NCBI GenBank assembly: GCA_050180895.1
Contig: JBFXDS010000001.1
Location: 868,001 to 932,000 of the forward strand
Source: JBGPEQ01 sp050180895
GTDB taxonomy: Bacteria; Pseudomonadota; Alphaproteobacteria; Dongiales; Dongiaceae
DNA length: 64,000 bases
Reading direction: 5' to 3'
Positions within the stretch are counted from its first letter, which is position 1. Each line of letters starts with the position of its first letter. The translations under genes and the position numbers were made by a program. Below the pieces are notes generated by a model, which saw nothing but the letters and a program-made list of their open reading frames with translations, was not told the origin of the DNA and searched no databases. Shown piece after piece: positions 1 to 8,771 of the stretch.

Positions 1-1540
1 CCGGGATGAAGCGGCGCTTCTCCAGCCTGACGTACTTGCGGTCCTGCAGAACCTGCAGGATGGAAGCGTAGGTGGAGGGCCGGCCGATGCCGAGTTCCTC
101 CAGCCGCTTCACCAGGCTGGCCTCGGAGTAGCGCGGCGGCGGCTGTGTGAAATGCTGCTGCGGCGTGACGCTGTCGCGGGTGACCGGCTGGCCCTCGGCC
201 ATGTTCGGCAGCCGGCCGCCGCTCTCCTCATCCTCCGCCGGATCGTCGCGGTCCTCCTGATAGAGCGTGAGGAAGCCGTCGAACACCACGACCGAGCCGG
301 TGGCGCGCATCGTCACCGTGCCGCCGCCGCCGCTCACGTCGACCGCCACCTGGTCGAGCACCGCGCTCTCCATCTGGCTGGCCAAGGTGCGCTTCCAGAC
401 CAGCTCGTAGAGACCCTGCTCGTCGGGATCGAGATAGCGCGCCATATCCTGCGGGCGCCGGTTCATGTCGGTCGGGCGGATCGCCTCGTGCGCCTCCTGG
501 GCGTTCTTGGCCGGCGACTTGTAGATACGCGGCGTCTCCGGCAGGTACTTCATGCCGTAGACGCGGTCGATGTAGTAGCGGCAGGAGGCGATCGCCTCGT
601 TGGAGAGGGCGACGCCGTCCGTGCGCATGTAGGTGATGAGCCCCACCGTCTCGCCGCCGACATTGACGCCCTCGTAGAGCTTCTGCGCGATGCGCATGGT
701 GCGGCTGGCCGACAGCCCCAGCTTGCGCGAGGCTTCCTGCTGCAGGGTCGAGGTGGTGAAGGGCGAGGACGGATTGCGCTTGACGGTCTTGCGCTCGACG
801 GCGGCGACGTGGAACGGCGCGCCGGCCATGATCCTGGCGACGGCGGCTTCCGCCGCGGCTTGGTTCGGCAGGTCGAACTTGTCGAGCTTCCTGCCGTCGA
901 GATGAGTGAGACGCGCGGTGAACGCGTCGCCGGCCGCCGTCTTGAACAGCGCCTCGATGGTCCAGTACTCGCGCGGCTTGAAGGCCTCGATCTCGGCTTC
1001 GCGCTCGCAGATGAGCCGCAGCGCCACCGACTGCACGCGTCCGGCCGACTTGCTGCCCGGCAGCTTGCGCCACAGCACAGGCGACAGGGTGAAGCCGACG
1101 AGGTAGTCGAGGGCGCGGCGCGCCAGATAGGCCTCGACCAGCTCGTGGTTCAGCGCGCGCGGGTTCTTCATGGCGTCGAGCACCGCGCTCTTGGTCACCT
1201 CGTTGAAGACCACGCGCTTGACGTCGACATCGCCGAGCGCCTTGCGGCGGCGCAGCTCCTCGGCGATGTGCCAGGAGATGGCCTCGCCCTCGCGGTCGGG
1301 GTCGGTGGCGAGGATCAGCTGGTCGGCTGACTTGACGGCCTGGGCGATCTCCTTGAGGCGCCCTTCCGCCCGGTTGTCGACCTGCCAGTCCATGTCGAAG
1401 TCGTCGTCCGGACGGACGGACCCATCCTTCGGCGGCAGGTCCCGCACATGGCCGAAGCTGGCGATGACCTTGTAGCCAGGGCCCAGATACTTGTTGATGG
1501 TCTTGGCCTTGGCGGGCGATTCGACGACGACGACCTGCAT
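1..1540 (-). CDS. topA: DNA topoisomerase I (5' part, runs off the window)
   Basis: Type IA topoisomerase that relaxes negative supercoils by nicking one strand through a tyrosine. The first 513 codons are present; the gene continues past base 1. The protein begins MQVVVVESPAKAKTINKYLG, the TOPRIM start of the family, and carries the acidic motif TDPDREGEAISWH. The catalytic tyrosine lies in GLITYMRTDG (about Tyr304). The C-terminal zinc-ribbon region is outside the window. It is the last visible gene of a minus-strand run pyrB-pyrC-plsY-dprA-topA, 46 bp after dprA. The dprA-topA order is common in Alphaproteobacteria. Confidence 0.97.
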   Translation of the reverse strand, partial: MQVVVVESPAKAKTINKYLGPGYKVIASFGHVRDLPPKDGSVRPDDDFDMDWQVDNRAEGRLKEIAQAVKSADQLILATDPDREGEAISWHIAEELRRRKALGDVDVKRVVFNEVTKSAVLDAMKNPRALNHELVEAYLARRALDYLVGFTLSPVLWRKLPGSKSAGRVQSVALRLICEREAEIEAFKPREYWTIEALFKTAAGDAFTARLTHLDGRKLDKFDLPNQAAAEAAVARIMAGAPFHVAAVERKTVKRNPSSPFTTSTLQQEASRKLGLSASRTMRIAQKLYEGVNVGGETVGLITYMRTDGVALSNEAIASCRYYIDRVYGMKYLPETPRIYKSPAKNAQEAHEAIRPTDMNRRPQDMARYLDPDEQGLYELVWKRTLASQMESAVLDQVAVDVSGGGGTVTMRATGSVVVFDGFLTLYQEDRDDPAEDEESGGRLPNMAEGQPVTRDSVTPQQHFTQPPPRYSEASLVKRLEELGIGRPSTYASILQVLQDRKYVRLEKRRFIP

Positions 1541-1586
1541 GGAGCCTTATATGTCTGCCGGGAATGACCCTGATAAGGGGAAACCG

Positions 1587-2723
1587 TCAGGAACCATGCG
1601 CCGTTGCGGTTAACAAAAGGGAAACGCGGTTGCCGGGATGGCGCTCCAGGCGCCCTGCCAGTTCCAGATCCAGCAGCACCGCCCGCACGGCGGGGGCTGA
1701 CAGATGGCACTGCCGGACCAGTTCGTCAACCGCCACCGGATGCGGTCCCAGCAGTTCCACGACTGTTCCATGGGCGTTGTCCGACGGAGAATCTTCAATA
1801 ATTTCAGAAAGTTGGCTTTCGGGCCGCGGTGTCCGCTCAGGCAGGCGGGTCATGCCGGCCAGGGCGGCGGTCACGTCCGCCGCCCCTTCGACCAGGGTGG
1901 CGCCTTGGCGAATCAGGTTGTTGGTGCCGCGGCAGCGCGGGTCGAGCGGCGATCCCGGCACCGCCAGCACCTCGCGGCCCTGCTCGAGCGCCAGCCGCGC
2001 CGTGATCAGGGAGCCCGATTGCAGGGCCGCCTCCACCACCAGCACCCCCAGGCTCAGGCCGGAGATCAGCCGGTTCCGGCGCGGGAAATGCTTGGCCGTG
2101 GGCACGGTGCCCGGCGGCATCTCCGTGACCACCGCGCCGTGTTCGGCGATGGCGTGCTGGAGCTTCTCGTTGTCCGGCGGGTACGCGACGTCGGCACCGC
2201 CGGCCACCGCCGCGATGGTGCCGCTCTCCAGGCTGCCGCGATGCGCGGCATGGTCGATGCCGCGGGCCAGGCCGGAGACGACGGCGAAGCCGGCGCCGCC
2301 CAGGTCGCGGGCGATGTCCTCGGCCAAGCGGCGCCCGTTGGCGGAGGCGTTGCGGGCGCCGACGATGGCCACGGCCTTGCGCCCCAGCAGCGCCGCGTCG
2401 CCCCGGACATAGAGGAGCGGCGGCGCGTCATAGATCGCCGCTAGCGGCGCCGGATAGCCGGGATCGTCGCTGGCCAGCAGCCGGGCGCCGACCCGTCCGG
2501 CGGCATTCAACTCCTCCTCCGCCTGGGCGGCGGGGCAGATCCGCAGCGGCGCCGTCCGCCCGGCGCGGCGCGCCAGATCCGGCAGCGCCCGAAGCGCGGC
2601 GCCGGCGCTGCCGAACCGCTGCAGCAAAGAGCGGAACGTCACCGGCCCGACATTCTCGCTGCGGATGAGCCGCAGCCGGGCGAGACGCTCGGCATCCGTC
2701 ACCGTGGGCATCGCTTGGGTCAT
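1587..2723 (-). CDS. dprA: DNA-processing protein DprA/Smf
   Basis: Cytoplasmic single-strand DNA binding protein that loads RecA on incoming DNA during natural transformation and is widely kept for recombination. 378 aa. The Rossmann-like DprA core covers about residues 70-290, with KAVAIVGARNAS, GLARGIDHAAHRGSL, AVAGGADVAYPPDN and PRRNRLISGLS. The N-terminal 60 residues resemble the SAM/HhH region and the C-terminal 65 residues the winged-helix module (DprA_WH). The start gives MTQAMPTVTDAERL; an internal Met5 is an alternative. It lies between plsY (88 bp upstream) and topA (46 bp downstream). Confidence 0.95.
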   Translation of the reverse strand: MTQAMPTVTDAERLARLRLIRSENVGPVTFRSLLQRFGSAGAALRALPDLARRAGRTAPLRICPAAQAEEELNAAGRVGARLLASDDPGYPAPLAAIYDAPPLLYVRGDAALLGRKAVAIVGARNASANGRRLAEDIARDLGGAGFAVVSGLARGIDHAAHRGSLESGTIAAVAGGADVAYPPDNEKLQHAIAEHGAVVTEMPPGTVPTAKHFPRRNRLISGLSLGVLVVEAALQSGSLITARLALEQGREVLAVPGSPLDPRCRGTNNLIRQGATLVEGAADVTAALAGMTRLPERTPRPESQLSEIIEDSPSDNAHGTVVELLGPHPVAVDELVRQCHLSAPAVRAVLLDLELAGRLERHPGNRVSLLLTATAHGS

Positions 2724-2811
2724 GCGCGGGGAGGGTGGCGCTAAAGTCGCAGCTTGTCAATGATCTACAACCTGAGGTTGCGGCATCCTGAACAAGCCGC
2801 GGCTTGCGGCG

Positions 2812-3450
2812 TCAACGTGCGGGCGAGGTGTCCTTGCTTCTGCCGATCTTCGCCTCCTGGCCGGCCAGCAGGCGGCGGATGTTCTCGTGATGGCGCAGCC
2901 ACACCAGCACGGCCAGGAACAGCGCCAGCCCGGCGATCTGGCGGTCCGCGAGGAACCAGGCGGCGACCGGCGAGGCCGCCAGCGCGATGAGCGCCGCGAG
3001 CGAGGAGTAGCGGAACAGCAGCGCGACGAGCAGCCAGACGGCGCAGGCGACGAGGCCGACCGGCCAGGCGACCGCCAGCAGGACGCCGAGGCCGGTGGCC
3101 ACGCCCTTGCCGCCGCGGAACCCGAGCCAGACCGGGAAAAGGTGGCCGAGCAGCACGGCGCCGCCGGCGACGATGGCCGCCTCGGGTCCGAACAGCAGCC
3201 GCGCCGCGACGACGGCAACCGCGCCCTTGCCGCCGTCGAGCAGCAATGTCGCGGCCGCCAGCGGCTTGTTGCCCGTGCGCAGCACGTTGGTGGCGCCGAT
3301 GTTGCCCGAGCCGATCTTGCGCACGTCGCCGAAGCCCGCGAGTTCCGTGAGGATGAGGCCGAACGGGATCGAGCCCAGGAGATACCCGGCGACCGCGATC
3401 ACCAGGTAGTACGGCCACGCATGCTGAATGGCGTCGAAGAAGCCGGGCAT
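2812..3450 (-). CDS. plsY: Glycerol-3-phosphate acyltransferase PlsY
   Basis: Integral membrane enzyme that transfers an acyl group from acyl-phosphate to glycerol-3-phosphate, the first step of phospholipid synthesis. 212 aa with several hydrophobic segments. The family motifs are present: GSIPFGLIL followed by KIGSGNIGATN (residues about 26-54), DGGKGA, and HLFPVWLGFRGGKGVAT. The length is normal for PlsY. The start codon is 3 bp after the stop of the dihydroorotase-like gene, so the two are co-transcribed and probably translationally coupled. Confidence 0.96.
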   Translation of the reverse strand: MPGFFDAIQHAWPYYLVIAVAGYLLGSIPFGLILTELAGFGDVRKIGSGNIGATNVLRTGNKPLAAATLLLDGGKGAVAVVAARLLFGPEAAIVAGGAVLLGHLFPVWLGFRGGKGVATGLGVLLAVAWPVGLVACAVWLLVALLFRYSSLAALIALAASPVAAWFLADRQIAGLALFLAVLVWLRHHENIRRLLAGQEAKIGRSKDTSPAR

Positions 3451-3453
3451 CGA

Positions 3454-4794
3454 CTAGTCCTCCGCCGCGAAGACCGTGCGGCCGTCGACGATGGTGCGGA
3501 GCACGCGGCCCTGCACCGGCCGCTCGTCGAACGGCGAGTTCTTCGACTTGCTGCGGAATTTGCCGGCGTCGATGCGGTAGGCGCGCTCCAGCTCGAACAG
3601 CACGAGGTCGGCCGCGGCACCCTTGGCCAAGCGGCCCTGCGGCAGCTTCAGCAGCGATGCCGGCGCGAGCGTCAGGCGCGCGAGCAGGTCGAGCAGGGCG
3701 ATGTCGCCGCGGTGATAGGGCTCGAGCGAGACCGGCAGCAGCGTCTCCAGCCCGATCACGCCGGCCGCCGCCTGGGCGAAGGGCACCCGCTTCGAGTCCT
3801 GGTCGTGCGGCGCGTGGTCGCTGGCGATGCAGTCGATGGTGCCGTCGGCGACCGCCGCGACGATGGCGCGGCGGTCGTCCTCGCCGCGCAGCGGCGGCGA
3901 CAGCCGGGCGAAGGTGCGGTAGTCGCCGACCTCGTTCTCGTTGAGCGCGAAATAGGGCGGCGCGGTGTCGCAGGTCACCGCCAGGCCGCGCTGCTTGGCC
4001 TTGCGGATCGCTTCGACGGCGCGCGCGGTCGAGACATGAGCGGCGTGATAGCGGCCGCCGGTTATCTCGACCAGATGCAGGTCGCGCTCGATCATCATCA
4101 CCTCCGCCTGCCGCGGGATGCCGGCGAGGCCGAGGCGGGTCGACAGCTCGCCGGCGTTCATGACGCCGCCTTCGGCCAGGCGCGGCTCCTCCGGATGCTG
4201 GATGATGAGGGCGTCGAAGCAGCGCGCATAGCTGAGGGCGCGCGACATCACCCGCGCGTCGGCCACCGCGTGGAGGCCGTCGGTGAAGGCGAGCGCGCCG
4301 CTCTCGGCGAGCAGGCCGATCTCCACCAGGTCCTTGCCGCCGAGGTTGCGCGTCACCGCGCCGTAGCAATACACCTTGCTCGAGCGCGTCTCGCGCGCGC
4401 GCCGGGCGATGAACTCCACGCCGGCGACGTCGTCGATCACCGGCTCGGTGTTCGGCAGGCAGACCATGCTGGTGACGCCGCCGGCCGCGGCCGCCGCGCT
4501 GGCGGTGGCGATCGTCTCCTTGTGCTCCTCGCCCGGCTCGCGCAGCTGCACGCGCATGTCGATGAGCCCCGGCGCCAGGCAATGGCCGCCGGCATCGATC
4601 CGCTCGAAATCCTCGGAGAGTCCCTGCGCCTTCACCTGCGGGCCAAGGTCGGCGATCAATCCATCCTGGACCAGCAGGCCGCCGCGCTCATCCCGCTTCG
4701 TCGCGGGATCGAGCAGCCGTGCATTCAGGAGGGCGAGCGGACGCGACGCCGCCTTGGGCGCTTTGGACATCATGACCGCATCCGAGACCGGCAT
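3454..4794 (-). CDS. pyrC: Class I dihydroorotase homologue, probably non-catalytic
   Basis: Amidohydrolase-fold protein of the PyrC family, 446 aa, next to pyrB. Active class I dihydroorotases carry a metal-binding HxH (DxHVHLREPG); here the same place reads LIDMRVQLREPGEE, so the two histidines are Arg81 and Gln83. The usual TPHH pair later in the protein reads APPYF. Only some ligands survive (AAHVSTARA, IASDHAPH). This matches the inactive PyrC-like subunits (PyrC'/PyrX) that some bacteria use as structural partners of aspartate transcarbamoylase. A true catalytic PyrC would then be encoded elsewhere. The start could be Met8 or Met9 instead of Met1. Confidence 0.9.
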   Translation of the reverse strand: MPVSDAVMMSKAPKAASRPLALLNARLLDPATKRDERGGLLVQDGLIADLGPQVKAQGLSEDFERIDAGGHCLAPGLIDMRVQLREPGEEHKETIATASAAAAAGGVTSMVCLPNTEPVIDDVAGVEFIARRARETRSSKVYCYGAVTRNLGGKDLVEIGLLAESGALAFTDGLHAVADARVMSRALSYARCFDALIIQHPEEPRLAEGGVMNAGELSTRLGLAGIPRQAEVMMIERDLHLVEITGGRYHAAHVSTARAVEAIRKAKQRGLAVTCDTAPPYFALNENEVGDYRTFARLSPPLRGEDDRRAIVAAVADGTIDCIASDHAPHDQDSKRVPFAQAAAGVIGLETLLPVSLEPYHRGDIALLDLLARLTLAPASLLKLPQGRLAKGAAADLVLFELERAYRIDAGKFRSKSKNSPFDERPVQGRVLRTIVDGRTVFAAED

Positions 4795-4813
4795 CTGCGG
4801 CCCGAAGAAGATT

Positions 4814-4940
4814 CACCACAAAGGCACGGAGGACACGAAGAAGGACGAATCCTGCTTCGTCGATCGCTAGGGTAGCAGGGGGTAGCGCGGCGTGCTGCAT
4901 TGCCTGAAGCGCTCTTCGTGTCCTTTGTGCCTTTGTGGTG
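4814..4940. repeat. Inverted pair of a 27-bp repeat between pyrB and pyrC
   Basis: Two 27-bp arms, 4814-4840 and 4914-4940, are reverse complements with two mismatches. The arm begins CACCACAAAGGCACGGAGGA and its partner ends CTTTGTGGTG. They are separated by 73 bp and fill most of the 157-bp gap between the pyrB stop and the pyrC-like start. The A-rich arm composition differs from the genes around it. It looks like a dispersed intergenic repeat (MITE- or REP-like). No coding capacity is seen between the arms. Confidence 0.8.
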
Positions 4941-4951
4941 CATCTTTTTTC

Positions 4952-5926
4952 TTAAACCGCCGGCTCGTTGCCGCGCAGCTGGCGCGTCAGCAGGTCGAGG
5001 CAGGCCATGCGCACGGCGACGCCCATCTCCACCTGCTCGCGGATCAGGCTGCGGTCGATGTCGTCGGCGACCTCGCTGTCGATCTCGACGCCGCGGTTCA
5101 TCGGGCCGGGATGCATGATGAGGGCATCGGGCTTGGCGGCGGCGAGCTTGTCGTAGTCGAGGCCGAAGAAGTGGAAATATTCGCGGATCGACGGCACGAA
5201 GCTGCCCTGCATGCGCTCGGTCTGCAGCCGCAGCATCATGACGATGTCGCAGCCCGCCAGCCCCTTGCGCATGTCCGTGAACACCTCCACGCCGAGCCGG
5301 TCGAGGCCGGGCGCCAGCAGGGTCGGCGGCGCGATCAGCCGCACCCGCGCCCCCATGGCGGTCAGCAGATGGATGTTGGAGCGGGCGACGCGGCTGTGCC
5401 GCACGTCGCCGCAGATGGCGACCAGCAGGCCCGCCAGCTTGCCGCGCCGCCGGCGGATGGTGAGCGCGTCGAGCAGCGCCTGGGTCGGATGCTCGTGGCT
5501 GCCGTCGCCGCCGTTGATGACGGAGCAGTCGACCTTCTGCGACAGCAGGTTGACCGCGCCCGAATCCGGATGCCGCACGACCAGCACGTCCGGCCGCATG
5601 GCGTTGAGCGTCGCCGCCGTGTCGATCAGCGTCTCGCCCTTCTTGATCGCGCTGGTCGCCACCGACATGTTGATGACGTCGGCGCCGAGCCGCTTGGCCG
5701 CCAGCTCGAACGAGGTGCGCGTGCGCGTCGAGGTCTCGAAGAACAGGTTGATGACCGTGCGGCCGTGCAGCAGCGTGTCCTTCGTCCCGGCACGCCGGTT
5801 CTGCTCGACATAGGAGTCGGACAGGTCGAGCAGCCCGGCAATCTCGGCCGGCGACAGGCCCTCGATTCCCAGGATATGACGATGCGAATAGGCGAGCGGA
5901 GCGGAGCGTGCGACCGAGGCGATCAT
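4952..5926 (-). CDS. pyrB: Aspartate carbamoyltransferase catalytic subunit
   Basis: Catalyses carbamoyl phosphate plus aspartate to carbamoyl aspartate in pyrimidine synthesis. 324 aa from the chosen start MIASVARSAPLAYSHRHILG, close to the family length; a longer frame upstream would add a non-homologous 63-residue tail reaching into the promoter region of the divergent gene. Motifs: FFETSTRTRTSFELAAKRLG (carbamoyl-phosphate loop), HPTQALLDALT, GDVRHSRVARSN, and HPGPMNRGVEI near the C-terminus. It heads the minus-strand run into the dihydroorotase-like gene. Confidence 0.96.
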   Translation of the reverse strand: MIASVARSAPLAYSHRHILGIEGLSPAEIAGLLDLSDSYVEQNRRAGTKDTLLHGRTVINLFFETSTRTRTSFELAAKRLGADVINMSVATSAIKKGETLIDTAATLNAMRPDVLVVRHPDSGAVNLLSQKVDCSVINGGDGSHEHPTQALLDALTIRRRRGKLAGLLVAICGDVRHSRVARSNIHLLTAMGARVRLIAPPTLLAPGLDRLGVEVFTDMRKGLAGCDIVMMLRLQTERMQGSFVPSIREYFHFFGLDYDKLAAAKPDALIMHPGPMNRGVEIDSEVADDIDRSLIREQVEMGVAVRMACLDLLTRQLRGNEPAV

Positions 5927-6026
5927 CAAAGCGGCACTATGGGCGCGATTCCGGGTTGGCGCAAGCCGGGCGAGCGTGACGGCGCGACGCGTCGACTCGG
6001 GCGGCGTCCTGAAGCAGACTGGCCCC

Positions 6027-6740
6027 ATGGAGCCCCATCGCGCGTCCGCCGCGCCGCTCAGCTCCGTCCCGGTGTGGGACGCGCCGACGCGCATCGTCCA
6101 TTGGCTGCTCGCCACGGCCGTGCTCCTCGCCTACTTCGTCGAGCCGGAGCGCGGATGGCAATTCGTCGTGCACGTCTCCGCCGGATGCACGGCCCTGGCG
6201 CTGGTGATCTTCCGCCTGCCATGGGGTTTCATCGGCAGCGCGCACTCGCGCTTCGCGGACTTCGTCCGCGGCCTGTCCCCGGCCGCAGCCTATGCGCGCC
6301 AGCTGCTGCGGCTCCGGGCGCCGCGCTATGTCGGCCATAATCCGCTCGGCGGTTGGATGGTGGTGATTCTGCTCGCCGCCGTCGCGGCCACGACGGTCAC
6401 CGGTCTCTTCTCGGCGGGGCGCGACGGCGTCGCCGGGCCGCTCGCGCCGCCCGGCGGAAGCGGCCTCTCCGACTGGCACGAAGTCCTCGGCAATCTCGTG
6501 ATCGTCCTCGTGGTGATTCACGTGTGCGGGGTGCTCGTCGACATCCTGCTGACCGGCGAGAATCTCGTGCGCTCGATGTTCACCGGGCGGAAGGACCTGG
6601 ACGATGCCGCTGCGGCGCTGGAGCGGCCGCTGGTGAGCAGCCGCCGCGCCATCGTTCCGCTGATCGTTGCCGCGGCGGTCGGCGGCTATCTGCTCTCCCT
6701 GATCGATTTCGGCGGTGCGGGTACGGGCGGCGACGATTGA
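6027..6740 (+). CDS. Cytochrome b561 / Ni-Fe hydrogenase b-type family protein
   Basis: Predicted four-helix membrane di-heme cytochrome that passes electrons between quinone and a partner redox protein. 237 aa from the chosen Met. Candidate heme-ligand histidines are in helix 1 (PTRIVHWLLATAVLL), helix 2 (QFVVHVSAGCTALALVIF), and the last helix (LSDWHEVLGNLVIVLVVIH). GHNPLGGWMVV in the third segment is typical of the family. A short fifth hydrophobic segment lies at the C-terminus. The start is the first Met with the family-like VWDAPTRIVHW beginning soon after. It is divergent from pyrB with a 100-bp shared promoter region. The partner enzyme is unknown. Confidence 0.85.
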   Translation: MEPHRASAAPLSSVPVWDAPTRIVHWLLATAVLLAYFVEPERGWQFVVHVSAGCTALALVIFRLPWGFIGSAHSRFADFVRGLSPAAAYARQLLRLRAPRYVGHNPLGGWMVVILLAAVAATTVTGLFSAGRDGVAGPLAPPGGSGLSDWHEVLGNLVIVLVVIHVCGVLVDILLTGENLVRSMFTGRKDLDDAAAALERPLVSSRRAIVPLIVAAAVGGYLLSLIDFGGAGTGGDD

Positions 6741-6820
6741 CGCTTGCCTTTCGAGGCGGCGCTGGCAGAGTCCAGGCGCGCCTTCGGCGCGACCCACCAT
6801 ATCTGCGAGGAGGATCGGAG

Positions 6821-7342
6821 ATGGCAACGGGATTGCTCGTCATCGACTTGCAGCGCGGCATGTTCATGGACGCGGCGAAGCCCCATGACGGCGAGGGCGT
6901 GCTGTCGCGGGTCGCGTCCCTGCTGGAGCGCGCGCGGCGGAGCGGCACGCCGGTCCTGCACGTGCAGCATGACGGCGGCTCCGGCGATCCGCTGGCCAAG
7001 CCGGGCCCCGGCTTCGAGATCCGTCCGGAGGTCGCGCCGCGGCCGGGCGAGCCGGTCATCGAAAAGTCCGTCTGCAGCGCTTTTCCCGGCACGGACCTCG
7101 ATGCGCAGCTGAAGCGGCTGGGCATCACGCGCCTGGTCATCGCCGGCATGCAGACGGAGTACTGCATCGACACCAACTGCCGTGTCGCTACCGACCTCGG
7201 CTACAAGGTCGTCCTCGCCGGGGACGGGCACACCACCTTCGACTCGCCGGTGCTCTCCGCCGCCCAGATCATCGCCCACCACAATCGCGTCCTCGGCTCC
7301 GGCTTCGTCGAGTTGGCCGCCGCGGAAGACATCAAGTTCTAG
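6821..7342 (+). CDS. Isochorismatase-family cysteine hydrolase
   Basis: Cytosolic hydrolase of the isochorismatase/nicotinamidase superfamily, 173 aa. The predicted catalytic triad is Asp9 (LLVIDLQRGMF), Lys82 (EKSVCSAF) and Cys115 (GMQTEYCIDTNC). A purine-rich GAGGAGGATCGGAG directly before the ATG fixes the start. It is 80 bp after the cytochrome gene and on the same strand, so co-transcription is possible. Substrate is not evident; members cleave isochorismate, nicotinamide, ureidoacrylate or biuret, and none of these pathways is visible close by. Confidence 0.88.
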   Translation: MATGLLVIDLQRGMFMDAAKPHDGEGVLSRVASLLERARRSGTPVLHVQHDGGSGDPLAKPGPGFEIRPEVAPRPGEPVIEKSVCSAFPGTDLDAQLKRLGITRLVIAGMQTEYCIDTNCRVATDLGYKVVLAGDGHTTFDSPVLSAAQIIAHHNRVLGSGFVELAAAEDIKF

Positions 7343-7376
7343 CTGGGGCCGTCGGGGTCGCGCCCCCGCATCGGCG

Positions 7377-8618
7377 CTAGACGATTCCGCGCTCGCGCAG
7401 TCCCGCGATCTCGGCCGCGGGCATCGCCAGCAGCTCCGTGAGCACCTCGTCCGTGTGTTGTCCGCAGGTGGGCGGCGGCAGCGCGTAGTCGACCGGCGTC
7501 GCCGAGTACTTGATGGGGTTGCCGATCAGGTCGACGGCGCCGCTTGCCGAGAGCGGGTGCGGCATGCCGATCTGCATCTTCCGGTGCTGCACCTGCGGGT
7601 CGGCGAAGACCTGGTCGACGTTGTTCACGGGGCTGCAGGGCACGCCGAGCCCGGCGAGGCCGTCGACCCATTCGGCCTGCGTCTTGCGGCGCGTGACATC
7701 CGGCAGCAGGTCGTAGATCGCCCGCCGGTTCCTTACCCGCAGCTCGTTGCTGGCGAAGCGCGGGTCCGCCGCCAGCTCCGACGCGCCCGCGAACGCGCAG
7801 AACTTCCGGTACTGCGCATCGTTGCCGACGGCCAGGATGATGAAGCCGTCGGAGCACGGCAGCACGTTGTAGGGCACGATGTTCGGATGCTCGTTGCCGA
7901 CGCGCCGCGGCACCTCGCGCGAGACCAGGTAGTTGAGGCCGATATTGACCAGCCACGCCACCTGGGTATCGAGCAGCGACAGGTCGATATACTGTCCGCC
8001 GCCCGTCTTCTCCCGGTGATGCAGCGCCGCCAGGATGGCGACGGCCGCGTACATGCCGCACATCACGTCGGCGATGCCGACGCCGACCTTCATCGGCGGG
8101 CGATCCGGCTCGCCGGTCACGCTCATGATGCCGCCGAGGCCCTGCGCCAGCAGGTCGTAGCCGGCCCGCGGCGCATAGGGGCCGGTCTGCCCGAAGCCGC
8201 TGATCGAGCAGTAGATCAGGCCCGGCTGGGCGCCCTTCAGGTCGGCGTGGCCGAGGCCGTAGCGCGCCATGTCGCCGGCCTTGAAGTTCTCGATCATGAC
8301 GTCGCATCTGGCGATCAGACGCTTCGCCAGCGCCTGGCCCTCGGGCTTGGCGATGTCGATCGTCACCGAACGCTTGTTGCGGTTGGAGGACAGGTAGTAG
8401 GCGCTCTCGCCGGTGTCCTTGCCGTCCTTGCCCTTGAGATAGGGCGGACCCCACTTGCGCGTATCGTCGCCCGCGCCCGGCCGCTCGACCTTGATCACGT
8501 CGGCGCCGAGGTCGCCCAGCAGCTGCGTGCAGGTCGGTCCGGCGAGAATCCGGCTGAGATCGAACACGCGGAGCCCGGCCAGCGGGCCGGTTCGCGGAGC
8601 ATCGGGAGAGGCGGCCAT
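7377..8618 (-). CDS. CaiB/BaiF (class III) CoA-transferase
   Basis: Formyl-CoA-transferase family enzyme that moves CoA between carboxylic acids. 413 aa from MAASPDAPRTGPLAGLRVFD; a further-upstream Met would add 14 non-family residues. Features: LAGLRVFDLSRILAGPTCTQ, LGDLGADVIKVERP, IENFKAG, and AGYDLLAQGLGGIMSVTG, where the Asp corresponds to the catalytic aspartate of FRC. Length is normal. It is convergent with the isochorismatase-like gene (34 bp between stops). No acyl-CoA dehydrogenase or hydratase is adjacent, so the substrate is unknown. Confidence 0.92.
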   Translation of the reverse strand: MAASPDAPRTGPLAGLRVFDLSRILAGPTCTQLLGDLGADVIKVERPGAGDDTRKWGPPYLKGKDGKDTGESAYYLSSNRNKRSVTIDIAKPEGQALAKRLIARCDVMIENFKAGDMARYGLGHADLKGAQPGLIYCSISGFGQTGPYAPRAGYDLLAQGLGGIMSVTGEPDRPPMKVGVGIADVMCGMYAAVAILAALHHREKTGGGQYIDLSLLDTQVAWLVNIGLNYLVSREVPRRVGNEHPNIVPYNVLPCSDGFIILAVGNDAQYRKFCAFAGASELAADPRFASNELRVRNRRAIYDLLPDVTRRKTQAEWVDGLAGLGVPCSPVNNVDQVFADPQVQHRKMQIGMPHPLSASGAVDLIGNPIKYSATPVDYALPPPTCGQHTDEVLTELLAMPAAEIAGLRERGIV

Positions 8619-8693
8619 GGAAAATCCCGTTCGACAGGTTCGCCGCCACGCCGTCCCCATCCGGCGTCGGCGGCCGGCACTTTCCGCGCCCGG

Positions 8694-8707
8694 TCGATCT
8701 GGGTCAA
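8694..8707. promoter_or_regulatory. Candidate FNR/FixK-type operator
   Basis: TCGATCTGGGTCAA matches the CRP/FNR-family consensus TTGAT-N4-ATCAA with one deviation in each half. It is centred about 70 bp upstream of the DUF1059 start codon, a distance usual for class I/II activation once a leader is allowed for. It is inferred from sequence only. Confidence 0.35.
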
Positions 8708-8771
8708 GGCCCGCGGGGAACCAATGCCGCGGCGGCAGGTTTCCCCGAACACCGGATCACGGGAGGGAAAC

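Noticed and set aside
2887..4875. A 662-codon open frame on the plus strand across plsY and the pyrC-like gene
   Set aside because: Runs opposite to two clear genes and is rich in Arg/His/Gly/Ala; high G+C makes such antisense frames common.
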